NCBI GenBank assembly: GCA_035505995.1
Contig: DATJQF010000210.1
Span: 1 to 13,927 of the forward strand
DNA from: DATJQF01 sp035505995
Lineage (GTDB): Bacteria > Bacteroidota > Bacteroidia > Bacteroidales > FEN-979
Length of the DNA: 13,927 nt
Direction of reading: 5' to 3'
Shown piece after piece: positions 13,121 through 13,927 of this stretch. Under the pieces are notes generated by a model. The model searched no databases and had not been told where the DNA came from. It worked only from the letters and a program-made list of their open reading frames with translations. A program made the translations under genes and the position numbers. How positions within the stretch are numbered: the stretch's first letter is position 1; every line of letters starts with the position of its first letter.

Positions 13121-13927
13121 ATGAACCTGAAAATTACCGGGAAGAGCCGGGAAATGAGGATCGTTACTACCGCTATTTTACTGGTCTTCACGCTTATTAT
13201 GGTACCGGTTTTCAGCTATTTCTTCGGGACCGCTCCCGGAGCGACCGAATGGCAGGTCCTTCAGGTCCTGATGATCATTGCCGGAATAGCTGCGGCATAC
13301 TCTTTCCTGGCCGGGGAGCTGACCCGCAATAACAGCCAGGTGGATAAGCTCTGGAGCCTCCTCCCGGTCGCATACGTGTGGGTGGTCGCCGGTTATGGCG
13401 GTTTTTCCTCACGGCTGGTGCTGATGGCGGTGCTGGTGTCCTTATGGGGAATCCGGCTGACCATTAATTTCGCGCTGAAAGGGGCCTACATGTGGCGTTT
13501 CTGGGGTGGAGAGGAAGATTATCGCTGGAAGGCCCTGCGGGAGAAGCCTGGGTTTTCCCCGCGCTGGAAATGGACATTGTTCAACCTGTTCTTCATTTCC
13601 TTATATCAGAATGTCTTGATCCTGCTTTTCACGCTCCCTGCGGTGGTGGCGCTCCAGTATGATTCTTCGTCCCCGGGCATAGCGGATGGGCTGGTAGCGG
13701 GTTTGATGCTTTTCTTCATCATCTTTGAAACGGTGGCCGACCTTCAGCAATGGAAATTTCAGAGCAGGAAAAAAGCCCTTGTGAAGGCGGGAGATGAACT
13801 TACCGGGGATTATAAAAAGGGATTCCCCAATAAAGGATTATGGGCGCTTTGCCGTCACCCGAATTATTTTGCCGAGCAGGCGATCTGGGTCTGCTTTTAC
13901 CTTTTTACGATAACCTCCGGCGGACCC
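13121..13927 (+). CDS. DUF1295 (steroid 5-alpha-reductase-like) integral membrane protein, C-terminus outside window
   Basis: I translated 269 residues from the ATG at 13121 to the right edge with no stop, so the gene runs on. It shows hydrophobic helices at about 14-36, 46-64, 77-93, 97-115, 152-176 and 186-203. Family motifs of DUF1295 are plain: 'NNSQVDKLWSLLPVAYVW', 'WGIRLTINFALKG', 'FWGGEEDYRW', 'FETVADLQQWKFQ' and 'GLWALCRHPNYFAEQ' with R245-H246-P247-N248-Y249. The family is related to steroid 5-alpha-reductases and to isoprenylcysteine methyltransferases and is thought to act on lipid or isoprenoid substrates in the membrane; the reaction of the bacterial members is not established. 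A strong Shine-Dalgarno marks the start. It diverges from the outer membrane operon; the 81 nt between the two ATGs hold the regulatory signals of both. The missing end is probably about 30 residues, judging from usual family length. Confidence 0.9.
   Translation, partial: MNLKITGKSREMRIVTTAILLVFTLIMVPVFSYFFGTAPGATEWQVLQVLMIIAGIAAAYSFLAGELTRNNSQVDKLWSLLPVAYVWVVAGYGGFSSRLVLMAVLVSLWGIRLTINFALKGAYMWRFWGGEEDYRWKALREKPGFSPRWKWTLFNLFFISLYQNVLILLFTLPAVVALQYDSSSPGIADGLVAGLMLFFIIFETVADLQQWKFQSRKKALVKAGDELTGDYKKGFPNKGLWALCRHPNYFAEQAIWVCFYLFTITSGGP

Overview
This window looks like chromosome of an uncultured member of the Bacteroidota (Bacteroidales-like). The grounds are: a type IX secretion C-terminal sorting domain, a DUF4251 protein, a DUF2723/GT117 membrane glycosyltransferase, many exported beta-barrel proteins with signal peptides ending in 'AQ', several matches to the Bacteroidota -7 promoter element TAnnTTTG, and mostly absent Shine-Dalgarno sequences. 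I see no tRNA, rRNA, transposase, phage gene, CRISPR array or known defence system. No stretch without a gene exceeds about 160 bases. Gene names rest on motifs read by eye; no database search was possible.

Layout. (1) 1-1126, minus strand: an isoprenylcysteine/phospholipid-methyltransferase-like membrane protein, then 11 nt later a B12-binding radical SAM enzyme that runs off the left edge. (2) 1216-2249, plus: a DUF4251 protein and a small lipoprotein, probably one transcript. (3) 2407-7483, plus: a 1023-residue DUF2723 glycosyltransferase followed 31 nt later by a secreted C25 (gingipain)-like protein with a type IX sorting tail. (4) 7581-8387, minus: a beta-barrel outer membrane protein with a strong ribosome binding site. 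(5) 8523-9374, plus: a coiled-coil lipoprotein. (6) 9375-9450: an unusual long hairpin made of tandem octamers, between two convergent genes. (7) 13039-9450, minus: an envelope operon of barrel protein, glycerophosphodiesterase lipoprotein, barrel protein and barrel protein, with two one-base stop/start overlaps. (8) 13121 to the right edge, plus: a DUF1295 membrane protein, truncated by the window.

Overall this is a cell-envelope neighbourhood: nearly every complete product is exported, lipidated, outer-membrane or integral membrane. The most interesting points are the GT117/C25-like pair, where the C25-like protein appears to have lost the usual His/Cys dyad and carries six Bacteroidota O-glycosylation sequons; the tightly coupled barrel/glycerophosphodiesterase/barrel operon; and the octamer hairpin whose imperfections are nearly all G-U pairs in only one transcript orientation.
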